From NCBI RefSeq assembly GCF_900110435.1, contig NZ_FODT01000004.1:62001-126000 (forward strand): DNA of 64,000 nucleotides, read 5' to 3'. The notes under the pieces were generated by a model. That model worked only from the letters and a program-made list of their open reading frames with translations, was not told the origin of the DNA and searched no databases. This stretch comes from Rhodopseudomonas pseudopalustris (GTDB lineage: Bacteria > Pseudomonadota > Alphaproteobacteria > Rhizobiales > Xanthobacteraceae). Of the stretch, positions 1-7,800 are shown in pieces (the first letter of the stretch is position 1; each line of letters opens with the position of its first letter). A program made the position numbers and the translations under genes.

Positions 1-2
1 AT

Positions 3-260
3 GCGCTGGTCGGCGTGTTCGTGGCGCGGCGTCCGTCGGATGTCGGCGTTGCGGTCACCGGCGCCGGGTCGGACGGCGTGTTCCGCGTCTCCGCGTTCGA
101 GGAGGCGCTGAAGGCGCGGTTCAACTCCAAATCGCTCGATGGCATCCATGTGCCGCATGACGGCTTGAACAGCGACCTGCATGGCAGCGCGGAATATCGC
201 GCGCATCTGATCGGCGTGCTGGCGAAGCGCGCGGTCGATGCCGCCAACGGCAAGGCATGA
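3..260 (+). CDS. coxM: CO dehydrogenase-type medium (FAD) subunit, C-terminal end, partial
   Basis: This is the last 85 or so residues of a gene that begins before the window. The reading frame is open from base 3 and ends with TGA. The residues read as the C-terminal domain of CoxM/xanthine-dehydrogenase FAD subunits: ALVGVFVARR, VAVTGAGSDGVFR, and the ending DLHGSAEYRAHLIGVLAKRA. The subunit carries FAD and passes electrons from the molybdenum/Fe-S subunits to an acceptor. It is followed after 33 bases by coxD. CoxM lying directly before coxD suggests the gene order S-L-M (form II, CODH-like) rather than M-S-L (form I). That order is inferred because the other subunits are outside the window. 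Confidence 0.8.
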   Translation, partial: ALVGVFVARRPSDVGVAVTGAGSDGVFRVSAFEEALKARFNSKSLDGIHVPHDGLNSDLHGSAEYRAHLIGVLAKRAVDAANGKA

Positions 261-293
261 CCTTGCGATCGGCCCTGCCATGAGCGTCACCCC

Positions 294-1202
294 ATGAGCA
301 TCACGCCGCCCCCGGCTTCGGTCGACGCGACGCTCGAGCTGTTGACCAGCCGTGGTTATCTCGCCGAGCGCGCGCTGGCGACCGTGGTGTTTCTGTCGCT
401 GCGAATGAGGCGGCCGCTGTTTCTCGAAGGCGAGGCCGGGGTCGGCAAGACCGAAATCGCCAAGGTGCTGTCGGCCGCGCTGGGCCGCCGCCTGATCCGG
501 CTGCAATGCTATGAGGGCCTCGACGTCGCCTCCGCGGTGTACGAGTGGAACAGCGCGGCGCAGATGATCGCGATCCGCCTCGCCGAAGCCGCCGGCGACA
601 CCGATCGCGCCCAGCTTTCGAGCGATATCTTTTCCGAGCAATACCTGATCAAGCGGCCGCTGCTGCAAGCGCTGGAGCCGGATCTGGCCGGCGCCCCGGT
701 GCTGCTGATCGACGAACTCGACCGCGCCGACGAGGCGTTCGAGGCCTATCTGCTGGAGGTGCTCTCCGACTATCAGGTGACGATCCCGGAATTCGGCACC
801 ATCCGGGCGCCGCAGCCGCCGATCGTGATCGTGACCTCGAATCGCACCCGCGAAATCCACGATGCGCTGAAGCGGCGCTGCCTGTATCACTGGGTCGACT
901 ATCCCTCCGCCAGCCGCGAGCTCGCGATCGTCAAGTCGCGCGTGCCGGGGATTTCGGCCAAGCTGTCGCAGCAGGTGGTGAACTTCGTCCAGGCGCTGCG
1001 CGCGCAGGATTTCTACAAATCGCCCGGCGTCGCGGAAACGCTGGACTGGGCGACCGCTTTGACCGAACTCGACGCCCGCGCGCTGACCGCCGAGATCGTC
1101 GGCGACACGCTCGGCGCGCTGCTGAAGTACCAGGACGACATCGTGCGAATGCAGGGCGACACGCTGCAGAAGGTGCTGAAGGAAGCGACCAGCGAGACTT
1201 AG
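294..1202 (+). CDS. coxD: MoxR-family AAA+ ATPase CoxD
   Basis: A 302-residue AAA+ ATPase of the MoxR class. The Walker A motif GEAGVGKT is at about residues 46-53 and Walker B VLLIDELD at about 136-143, followed by the sensor stretch IVIVTSNRTREIHDALKRR. CoxD proteins act as chaperone-like ATPases in maturing the Mo/Cu site of CO dehydrogenase, working with the VWA protein CoxE. The next gene here is coxE, as expected. The start is the ATG at 294; an ATG at 280 is out of frame. Assignment to CoxD rather than a generic MoxR rests on the coxM-D-E-F neighbourhood. Confidence 0.85.
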   Translation: MSITPPPASVDATLELLTSRGYLAERALATVVFLSLRMRRPLFLEGEAGVGKTEIAKVLSAALGRRLIRLQCYEGLDVASAVYEWNSAAQMIAIRLAEAAGDTDRAQLSSDIFSEQYLIKRPLLQALEPDLAGAPVLLIDELDRADEAFEAYLLEVLSDYQVTIPEFGTIRAPQPPIVIVTSNRTREIHDALKRRCLYHWVDYPSASRELAIVKSRVPGISAKLSQQVVNFVQALRAQDFYKSPGVAETLDWATALTELDARALTAEIVGDTLGALLKYQDDIVRMQGDTLQKVLKEATSET

Positions 1203-1247
1203 TTGGTTAGTTGCTCGATCTCATCGTTGCCCCGATCGAGGCGCGCC

Positions 1248-1335
1248 CCCTCTTCCGTTTGCGGGGGAGGGGGCAGCAACAAGCACCGTGCTCGCGTCGC
1301 CCCCACCCCAGCCCTCCCCCGCAAGCGGGAGAGGG
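1248..1335. repeat. Imperfect 24-bp inverted repeat between coxD and coxE
   Basis: Arms at 1248-1271 and 1312-1335 are reverse complements with two mismatches, and are built on the CCCTC/GAGGG and GCAAGCGGG type of sequence. The repeat sits in the 187-base gap between coxD and coxE. It resembles dispersed palindromic elements found between genes in Bradyrhizobiaceae, from memory only. It could fold as a long hairpin in the coxDE transcript and lower coxE expression relative to coxD. Confidence 0.6.
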
Positions 1336-1389
1336 AGCAGGCCGAAGTTGTTGCTCATTCTTTGCTCGATAACTTTGAGCGAGTTCGAC

Positions 1390-2592
1390 ATGCCCACAAT
1401 CGATCACCTCAATCCGCCCACCGGCATGATGGCCGACAATGTCGTCGGCTTTGCCCGCGCGCTGCGCGCCGCCGGGTTGCCGGTCGGTCCCGGCGCGGTG
1501 ATCGATGCGCTGGACGCGCTGCAACTGATCGAGATCGGCAATCGCGACGATCTCTACGCGACGCTGGAGGCGATCTTCGTCAAGCGTCGCGAGCACGCGC
1601 TGATCTTCGCGCAGGCGTTCGCGCTGTTCTTCCGCGCCGCGGAGGAGTGGCAGCACATGCTGGATTCGATTCCGCTGCCGGATCACGCCAGGAAGAAGCC
1701 GCCGCCGGCCTCGCGCCGGGTTCAGGAAGCGATGGCGCCGTCGACGACCCGGGACTTCCCCTCCGCCGAGGAGCAGGAAATCCGGCTCGCAGTGTCGGAC
1801 AAGGAGATCCTGCAGAAGAAGGACTTCGCGCAGATGAGCGCTGCGGAGATCGCCGAGGTCACTCGCTCGATCGCGCGGATGCGGCTGCCGCAGGCGGAAT
1901 TGCGCACGCGCCGGTTTCGGCCGGACAAGCGTGGCCTCAAGCTCGATCTGCGCCGCACGCTGCGCGCGTCGCTCCGCACCGGCGGCGATATCGTCGATAT
2001 CCGCAGGCTCGGCCTGATCGACAAGCCGGCGCCGATCGTGGCGCTGCTCGATATCTCCGGCTCGATGAGCGAGTACACGCGGCTGTTCCTGCATTTCCTC
2101 CACGCCATCACCGACGATCGCAAGCGGGTCTCGACTTTCCTGTTCGGCACGCGGCTGACCAACGTCACCCGCGCGCTGCGGGCGCGCGATCCCGACGAGG
2201 CGCTGGCGAGTTGCACGTCGTCGGTCGAGGACTGGGCCGGCGGCACGCGGATCGCGACCTCGCTGCATGTCTTCAACAAGGCATGGGCGCGCCGCGTGCT
2301 GGGGCAGGGTGCGATCGTGCTGCTGATCTCCGACGGGCTGGAACGCGAGGCCGATAGCAAGCTCGCCTTCGAGATGGACCGGCTGCATCGCTCCTGCCGG
2401 CGGCTGATCTGGCTCAACCCGCTGCTGCGCTTCGGCGGTTTCGAGCCGCGCGCGCAGGGCATCAAAATGATGCTACCCCACGTTGACGAATTCCGCCCGG
2501 TGCATAATCTGACCTCGATGCAGGGATTGATCGAGGCGCTGTCCTCCGCGCCGCCGCCGCACCATTTCAGTGCGATCCGCTCGGCCGCATAA
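1390..2592 (+). CDS. coxE: VWA-domain protein CoxE
   Basis: A 400-residue protein with a C-terminal von Willebrand A domain. The MIDAS signature DISGSMS begins near residue 221, and LLISDGLE lies further on. The N-terminal half is helical and charged. CoxE-type proteins bind metal through MIDAS and partner the MoxR ATPase CoxD in cofactor insertion into molybdo-hydroxylases. The frame is open upstream to 1288, but that part lies inside the palindromic repeat, so the ATG at 1390 (MPTIDHLNPP) is preferred. The following gene starts 26 bases downstream. Confidence 0.85.
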   Translation: MPTIDHLNPPTGMMADNVVGFARALRAAGLPVGPGAVIDALDALQLIEIGNRDDLYATLEAIFVKRREHALIFAQAFALFFRAAEEWQHMLDSIPLPDHARKKPPPASRRVQEAMAPSTTRDFPSAEEQEIRLAVSDKEILQKKDFAQMSAAEIAEVTRSIARMRLPQAELRTRRFRPDKRGLKLDLRRTLRASLRTGGDIVDIRRLGLIDKPAPIVALLDISGSMSEYTRLFLHFLHAITDDRKRVSTFLFGTRLTNVTRALRARDPDEALASCTSSVEDWAGGTRIATSLHVFNKAWARRVLGQGAIVLLISDGLEREADSKLAFEMDRLHRSCRRLIWLNPLLRFGGFEPRAQGIKMMLPHVDEFRPVHNLTSMQGLIEALSSAPPPHHFSAIRSAA

Positions 2593-2618
2593 CCAAGCCA
2601 TCGCAGAGGAGACGCTCC

Positions 2619-2942
2619 ATGCTCGACCGCGACGAAGACATTCTCAAAGCGGCGGAAGACTGGAAGAACGCCGGCCACGGCGTCGCGCTCGCCACCGTGG
2701 TCGAGACCTGGGGCTCGGCGCCCCGCCCCGCGGGCTCCAGCCTGGTGATCAACAATGACGGCGGCTTTCTCGGCTCGGTGTCGGGCGGCTGCGTCGAGGG
2801 CGCGGTGGTGACCGAGGCGCTCGACGTGATCGAGAGCGGCCAGCCGAAGCTGTTGGAATTCGGCGTCGCCGACGAGACCGCGTGGAAAGTGGGGCTGTCC
2901 TGCGGCGGCACGATCCGGGTGTTCGTCGAGAAGGTCGGCTAG
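2619..2942 (+). CDS. coxF: XdhC/CoxF-family protein, N-terminal half only
   Basis: A 107-residue protein matching only the N-terminal XdhC_CoxI module of XdhC/CoxF/CoxI maturation factors. Diagnostic stretches are ALATVVETWGSAPRPAGSSL, GFLGSVSGGCVEGAVV and GLSCGGTIRVFVE. XdhC proteins bind and modify molybdenum cofactor and insert it into xanthine-dehydrogenase-type enzymes. The C-terminal Rossmann module is a separate downstream gene here, so the factor is split in two. A purine-rich ribosome-binding stretch (GAGGAGACG) precedes the ATG. Confidence 0.8.
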   Translation: MLDRDEDILKAAEDWKNAGHGVALATVVETWGSAPRPAGSSLVINNDGGFLGSVSGGCVEGAVVTEALDVIESGQPKLLEFGVADETAWKVGLSCGGTIRVFVEKVG

Positions 2943-2979
2943 TCGCAGCATCGCGCGCGACGAGGGAAGTGGGGCTTCA

Positions 2980-3681
2980 GTGAAACTCGAGACCTTGCAG
3001 CAGTTGAACACGGAGCGCGCCGCGCGGCGGCCCGCGATCGTCGTCACCGACACCGCGACCGGCGAGCAGCGGCTGGTGAAGGCGGCCGAGATCGCCGCAG
3101 ATCCGCTCGCGGCGGAATTGTCGAAGCAACTCCGGATGGGCAAGAGCGCGACCATCGAAGCCGACGGCCGGAAGCTGTTTCTCAATATCTACGCGCCGAC
3201 CGCGAAGCTCGTGATCGTCGGCGCGGTGCATATCAGCCAGGCGCTCGCGCCGCTCGCCCGCTCGCTCGGCTACGACGTCACCGTGGTCGATCCGCGCACC
3301 GCCTTCGCGAGCCCCGAGCGGTTTCCCGACGTGCCGCTGATCGCGGAGTGGCCGGACGTCGCATTGCCGCCGCTGAACATCGATCACTACACCGCCTTCG
3401 TCGCGCTGACCCACGACCCGAAGATCGACGATCCGGCGCTGCTGCACGCCTTCGCGCGCGACTGCTTCTATATCGGCGCGCTCGGCTCGAAGAAGACCCA
3501 TGCGCGGCGCGTCGACCGCCTGAAGGAGCAGGGCGCGTCCGAGGCCGACGTCGCCCGGATTCATGCGCCGATCGGTCTGTCGATCGGCGCGGTGTCGCCG
3601 TCGGAGATCGCGGTGTCGATCATGGCCGAGATCACCGCGACTCTGCGGATGCCCAACGCGGCCAAGGCGCCGGCAGCATGA
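2980..3681 (+). CDS. XdhC/CoxF-family protein, Rossmann (XdhC_C) half
   Basis: A 233-residue protein starting at GTG 2980, with GAGGGAAG upstream. The C-terminal two thirds is an XdhC_C Rossmann domain: KLVIVGAVHISQAL as the nucleotide-binding loop, VVDPR ending strand 2, and the conserved YIGALGSKKTHARR and IGLSIGAVSPSEIAVSI. The first ~70 residues are less typical. Together with the preceding 107-residue gene it would rebuild a full XdhC/CoxF molybdenum-cofactor insertase. It overlaps the next start codon by four bases (ATGA), so translation is likely coupled. Confidence 0.8.
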   Translation: MKLETLQQLNTERAARRPAIVVTDTATGEQRLVKAAEIAADPLAAELSKQLRMGKSATIEADGRKLFLNIYAPTAKLVIVGAVHISQALAPLARSLGYDVTVVDPRTAFASPERFPDVPLIAEWPDVALPPLNIDHYTAFVALTHDPKIDDPALLHAFARDCFYIGALGSKKTHARRVDRLKEQGASEADVARIHAPIGLSIGAVSPSEIAVSIMAEITATLRMPNAAKAPAA

Positions 3682-5279
3682 GATTCGGCCCGCGACGCCC
3701 GGCGGATGCGATCGGCGGCGTCACCGTGCATTCGCTGCGGCAGAACGGATTGCTGCTGAAGAAGGGCACCTCAATCGGTCCAGCCGAAGTAGCGGCGCTG
3801 GAGCACGCTGGTGTCGCCGAGATCGTCGTGGTGCAGCTCGAGCCGGGCGACGTCTCCGAGGATGTCGCCGCCGCTGATGTGGCGCAGGCGGTCGCCGGCG
3901 ACGGCGTCAGTGTCGAGCGCGCCTTCACCGGCCGCGCCAATCTCTTTGCAAAGCGTCCGGGCGTGCTGGTGGTCGAGCGTGCCGTGGTGGATCGCGTCAA
4001 CGCCATCGACGAGGCGATCACCTTCGCGACGCTTGCCGCGTTCAAGCCGGTGGTCGAAGGCGAGATGATCGCGACCGTCAAGCTGATCCCGTTCGGCGTC
4101 GAAGGAAAGCTCCGCGACGCCGCGGTGCTGGCCGCGCAAGGCGGCGCGTTGCGTGTCGCGCCCTACATGGTCAAGCGCGTCGGCGTAGTGTCGACCCAGT
4201 TGCCGGGCCTCGCGCCGAAAGTGATCGACAAGACGCTGCGCGTCACAGCGGAGCGGCTGGCGCCCGCCGGTGCCGTGATCATCGCCGAGCGCCGCATCGC
4301 CCATGATGAAGCCGCGTTGTCGGCGGCGCTGAAGGAGCTGCTCGGGCTCGGCGCCGAACTGGTGGTCGTGTTCGGCGCCTCCGCGATCGCCGATCGGCGG
4401 GACGTGATCCCGGCCGCGATCGGCGCCATCGGCGGCACGATCGAGCATTTCGGGATGCCGGTCGACCCCGGCAATCTGCTGCTGATCGGCAGCGCGTCGG
4501 GCGTGCCGGTGCTCGGCGCGCCGGGCTGCGCGCGCTCGCCGGTCGAGAACGGCTTCGACTGGGTGCTGATGCGGCTGCTCGCGGGGCTTCAGGTGACGCG
4601 CGCGGACATCACCGGCATGGGCGTCGGCGGCCTGTTGATGGAAATCGTGACGCGGCCGCAGCCGCGCCTGCCGCTGGCCGAAGGCGGCCGCAAAGTCGCC
4701 GCGATCGTGCTCGCCGCCGGCCGCTCGACCCGGATGGGCGGGCCGAACAAGCTGCTCGCGGAGCTGAACGGCACGCCGTTGGTGCGGATCGTCGCCGAAC
4801 AGGTGATGGCGTCGAAGGCGTCGCGCGCGATCGTCGTCACCGGGCACCAGGCCGACAAGGTCGAGGCGGCGCTGTCCGGCCTCGACGTCTCGTTCGTGCA
4901 CAACCCCGCCTTTGCCGAAGGCCTGGCCTCGTCGGTGAAGGCCGGCATCGCCGCGGTCGCCGACGATGCGGATGGCGCGGTGGTCTGTCTTGGCGACATG
5001 CCGCTGATCGATTCCCTCTTGATCGACCGGCTGATCGGCGCGTTCGATCCGGATCGCGGCGGGCTGATCGTGGTGCCGGTCGCGGATGGTCGGCGCGGCA
5101 ATCCGGTGCTGTGGTCGCGCCGCTTCTTCAGCGAGCTGATGACGCTCGACGGCGACATCGGCGCGCGGCATCTGATCGCCAAACACGGCGAGGCCGTGAC
5201 CGAAGTGCCGGTCGACGGCCACGCCGCGTTTCTCGATATCGACACGCCGCAGGCGCTCGAAGACGCGCGCCGCGGCTAG
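3678..5279 (+). CDS. Molybdopterin-binding / MocA-like nucleotidyltransferase fusion
   Basis: A 533-residue two-module protein. Residues ~1-330 resemble the molybdopterin-binding (MoeA/MogA-like) domain, with ELVVVFGASAIADRRDVIP and GSASGVPVLGAPGCARSP. Residues ~340-533 are a MobA-like nucleotidyltransferase with VLAAGRSTRMGGPNKLL, VVCLGDMPLID and HLIAKHG. The second module matches MocA, which makes molybdopterin cytosine dinucleotide, the cofactor form used by CO dehydrogenase and related enzymes. Its place at the end of the cox genes supports a dedicated cofactor-tailoring role. The CTP preference is inferred from context. Confidence 0.75.
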   Translation: MRFGPRRPADAIGGVTVHSLRQNGLLLKKGTSIGPAEVAALEHAGVAEIVVVQLEPGDVSEDVAAADVAQAVAGDGVSVERAFTGRANLFAKRPGVLVVERAVVDRVNAIDEAITFATLAAFKPVVEGEMIATVKLIPFGVEGKLRDAAVLAAQGGALRVAPYMVKRVGVVSTQLPGLAPKVIDKTLRVTAERLAPAGAVIIAERRIAHDEAALSAALKELLGLGAELVVVFGASAIADRRDVIPAAIGAIGGTIEHFGMPVDPGNLLLIGSASGVPVLGAPGCARSPVENGFDWVLMRLLAGLQVTRADITGMGVGGLLMEIVTRPQPRLPLAEGGRKVAAIVLAAGRSTRMGGPNKLLAELNGTPLVRIVAEQVMASKASRAIVVTGHQADKVEAALSGLDVSFVHNPAFAEGLASSVKAGIAAVADDADGAVVCLGDMPLIDSLLIDRLIGAFDPDRGGLIVVPVADGRRGNPVLWSRRFFSELMTLDGDIGARHLIAKHGEAVTEVPVDGHAAFLDIDTPQALEDARRG

Positions 5280-5406
5280 CAGGGTGAATACCGAAAACGC
5301 GCCATAGGTGTTATAATACCGCGGTCGACGGACTGGTAGTTCGTTCATCAAGTTGAAAGTCCTGTCGCTTTAGTGTCCGCCGGCAAATACCTCGGGGGAG
5401 GGGACG

Positions 5407-5787
5407 TTGGGGCTTTCGTCGGCTGCGCGCTGTGGCGCTGCGCTTCTTGTTGCTTTGATTGTTGGTTCGAGCATTTTGACATCCGCCCAAGCCGCTGGCG
5501 CTTTCGCCGTCGGCAAATGCGGCGCTTACGGCAAGGCCTTCGACTATCCGGCCGAAGCCGCCGCCATTGCTGCGGCGCGCAAGCAATGCCGCGGCGACTG
5601 CACGACGATCACGATGCGGCGCGCCTGCGCGGCGCTGGCGATCGATCTGCTCAATCCCTGCGGCCCGCATGGCTATGCGGTCGAGCCGAAGATCTCCAGC
5701 TCGCTCAACGAAGCCACCCGCAAGTGCTACGAATATGGCGGCAAGGAATGCGTGATCCGGGCCTGGGCCTGCGACGCCAAGGGTTGA
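5407..5787 (+). CDS. DUF4189-type secreted protein
   Basis: A 126-residue protein with an N-terminal signal peptide: a hydrophobic core AALLVALIVGSSILTS followed by AQA-A, a signal-peptidase I style site near residue 29. The mature part is cysteine-rich (CGAYGK, CRGDC, CAAL, CGPHG, CYEYGGKEC, WACDAKG) and fits DUF4189, a family of small periplasmic proteins of unknown function. The start is TTG 5407, with GGGGAGGGG about 5 bases upstream. A perfect TATAAT hexamer lies at 5312-5317 without an obvious -35 partner. Confidence 0.6.
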   Translation: MGLSSAARCGAALLVALIVGSSILTSAQAAGAFAVGKCGAYGKAFDYPAEAAAIAAARKQCRGDCTTITMRRACAALAIDLLNPCGPHGYAVEPKISSSLNEATRKCYEYGGKECVIRAWACDAKG

Positions 5788-5928
5788 CGGCGCGCTTTGA
5801 CGCGCGCGCTCGCAAGCGCCGATCGCGATCCGGGCGGGCTCGCCATGCCCGCTAATCGATCCTCGACCAGCTGAAGTCACGCTTCCGAGCCTTGGCTCGG
5901 CGCAGTGGCGCGCCGGTTACGGCATCCC

Positions 5929-6114
5929 TTACGTCCGATCGCCCGGCAGTGGCTGGCCGGTGTCCTCCCGCTCCTGCGCCCGATAGACCTCCTTGGTCGC
6001 CGTGTCCGTGCGCTGCTTTTCCGCGGCGGTGCGGTTGCGGTTGCGCATCACCGCATAGGCCATTGCGGCCGGCAGGACGAGAAGTCCGATCCCCCAAAGC
6101 CATTCGATCGACAT
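5929..6114 (-). CDS. Small single-pass membrane protein
   Basis: A 61-residue protein with one N-terminal transmembrane helix (IEWLWGIGLLVLPAAMAYAV) followed by a charged tail rich in R, K, E and T. The ATG at 6114 is chosen because GGGAGGAAACC lies just before it on the minus strand; a longer reading from 6144 adds ten residues without a better site. No family is recognised. It is divergent from the TetR gene that starts at 6263. Confidence 0.55.
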   Translation of the reverse strand: MSIEWLWGIGLLVLPAAMAYAVMRNRNRTAAEKQRTDTATKEVYRAQEREDTGQPLPGDRT

Positions 6115-6226
6115 GGTTTCCTCCCGGTTGTCGTGTTGCTGCATGACAATCCGGGGGTAGGGCGGTCGTTCCTCTGCTGTCCGGGAAAGCCCCGACGTTA
6201 AACAACGCCCTCCGGAAACATCCGGA

Positions 6227-6260
6227 GTTGAACATGACTGACTGGTCAGTCATGTTCAAC
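6227..6260. promoter_or_regulatory. Perfect 16-bp inverted repeat, TetR operator
   Basis: The arms gttgaacatgactgac (6227-6242) and gtcagtcatgttcaac (6245-6260) are exact reverse complements separated by two bases. The site ends three bases before the ATG of the TetR gene at 6263. Long perfect palindromes in this position are typical TetR-family autoregulatory operators. The location leaves no room for a ribosome-binding site outside the palindrome. Confidence 0.8.
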
Positions 6261-6262
6261 CA

Positions 6263-7003
6263 ATGGCCGATCACGAACGACGCACCGCGCCGAATACCCC
6301 TATTCTCGCGAAAACCCCGACCAAAGCTCGCAACCCCAGCAAGCCGCCGAAGCAGGCTGGCGCGCTGGAGGCGACGGAGCCCACGAAGCCGGGCGCCGCA
6401 TCGACCCGCGCGTTGCGTGCCGCCGGGCGTCGCGCCGCGATCGTCGACGCGGCGCTCGAGGAATTCACCGCCCGCGGTTACGCCGCGACGCGGCTCGAGG
6501 ACGTCGCGAGCTGCGCCGGCGTCGCCAAAGGCACGATCTATCTGCACTTCGCCGACAAGGAGGCGCTGTTTCAGGAACTGCTTCGCTCGGCCTTGCTGCC
6601 GCTGATCGAGCGAATCAGTTCGCCGCCGCTGCCCGACGTGTCGGCGCGGGCGATGCTGGAGAATTTCGCACAGATCTTCGTGCGCGAAGTCACCCAGACC
6701 CGACGCGCCGATCTGCTGCGGCTGATGATGGCTGAGGGGCCGCGGTTTCCGTCGCTCGCCGAGTTTCACTATCGTGAGATCGTCGAGCGCGGACTCACGG
6801 CAATCCGCGCCGTCATCTGTCACGGCATTCAACGCGGCGAAATCCGCCACGATGCGCTGCAGCGCTTTCCGCAATTGGTCATGGCGCCGGCGATGCTGAC
6901 GGTGCTCTGGCAGGGCCTGTTCGGCCGCTACGCGCCGCTCGACGCGCTCGCGATGCTGCGCGCTCACATCGACATCATCTTCGACGAAGGAAAAGCGACA
7001 TGA
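6263..7003 (+). CDS. TetR-family transcriptional regulator of efflux operon
   Basis: A 246-residue regulator. A disordered Pro/Lys/Thr-rich N-terminal extension of about 50 residues precedes the TetR DNA-binding domain: IVDAALEEFTARGYAATRLEDVA, then AGVAKGTIYLHFADKEALF. The C-terminal half is a helical ligand-binding/dimerisation domain. It is first in an operon with a HlyD-type lipoprotein (4-base overlap), an ABC ATPase and an ABC permease, so it most likely represses this pump in response to a pumped compound. The ATG at 6263 directly follows the operator palindrome; an in-frame stop lies at 6239, so an upstream ATG start is not available. Confidence 0.85.
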   Translation: MADHERRTAPNTPILAKTPTKARNPSKPPKQAGALEATEPTKPGAASTRALRAAGRRAAIVDAALEEFTARGYAATRLEDVASCAGVAKGTIYLHFADKEALFQELLRSALLPLIERISSPPLPDVSARAMLENFAQIFVREVTQTRRADLLRLMMAEGPRFPSLAEFHYREIVERGLTAIRAVICHGIQRGEIRHDALQRFPQLVMAPAMLTVLWQGLFGRYAPLDALAMLRAHIDIIFDEGKAT

Positions 7004-7800
7004 TCGCGCGCCCGATCCAAGCCGCTCTTGCACTATCCATGCTGGTTGCGTTCGCCGGCTGCTCGAACACCACCGATCCCGGCTATCAGGGCTGGGTCGA
7101 GGCCGACCTGATCTTCGTCAGCCCTGACGAATCCGGCCGCGTCACCAAGCTGACCGTCCGCGAGGGCGACGAGACCCGCAAGGGCGACCTGATCTACACG
7201 CTGGACGACGATCTGCAGCAAGCCGATCTCAACCAGAACAACGCGACGCTGGCCAACGCCCGGCAGAGCTTCGACCGCGCGCAATCGCTCTCGAAGACCG
7301 GCTCCGGCACCCAGGCCAATCTCGATGCCGCGGTGTCGGCGTTGCGCGTCGCCGAAGCCCGGGTCGAGACATCGAAGACCCGGCTGATGCGCCGTGAAAT
7401 CCGCGCGCCGGTCACCGGCACCGTGCAGCAGATTTATTTCCGCGAGGGCGAGATGGCCGCGGCGCAGAAGCCGGTGCTGTCGATCCTGCCGCCCGGCAAC
7501 ATGAAGCTGCGCTTCTTCGTGCCGGAAGCGGCGTTGCCGAAGCTTTCGATCGGCGACGAGATCCGCGTGACCTGTGACAATTGCGCGCCGGATCTCACCG
7601 CGAGGATCTACTACATCGCGACCACGGCGGAATACACGCCGCCGGTGATCTACAGCCTCGATGAGCGCAACAAGCTGGTCTATCTGATCCAGGCGCGACC
7701 CGACCGTCCGACCAGCCTGCGCGTCGGCCAGCCGATCAACGTCTATGTCAAGCCGAAGAGTCCGGCGCAGCCGCCGGCCGCGGCAGGCGGCAAGTCATGA
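7000..7800 (+). CDS. HlyD-family membrane fusion lipoprotein of ABC efflux pump
   Basis: A 266-residue periplasmic adaptor. The N-terminus has a lipoprotein signal with lipobox LVAFAGC (Cys at about residue 23). It then shows the biotinyl-lipoyl-like half motifs (ESGRVTKLTVREGDETRKGDLIY and later RAPVTGTVQQIYFREGE) flanking an alpha-hairpin with long coiled-coil segments. This matches YbhG/HlyD adaptors that link an inner-membrane ABC exporter to an outer-membrane channel. The start overlaps the TetR stop (ATGA), and its own stop overlaps the next ATG, so the operon is translationally coupled. Confidence 0.85.
   Translation: MIARPIQAALALSMLVAFAGCSNTTDPGYQGWVEADLIFVSPDESGRVTKLTVREGDETRKGDLIYTLDDDLQQADLNQNNATLANARQSFDRAQSLSKTGSGTQANLDAAVSALRVAEARVETSKTRLMRREIRAPVTGTVQQIYFREGEMAAAQKPVLSILPPGNMKLRFFVPEAALPKLSIGDEIRVTCDNCAPDLTARIYYIATTAEYTPPVIYSLDERNKLVYLIQARPDRPTSLRVGQPINVYVKPKSPAQPPAAAGGKS

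Noticed and set aside
3771-5351. A 526-codon minus-strand frame opposite the MocA-like fusion
   Set aside because: It lies on the antisense of a gene with clear catalytic motifs, and its composition is dominated by Arg, Asp and His.
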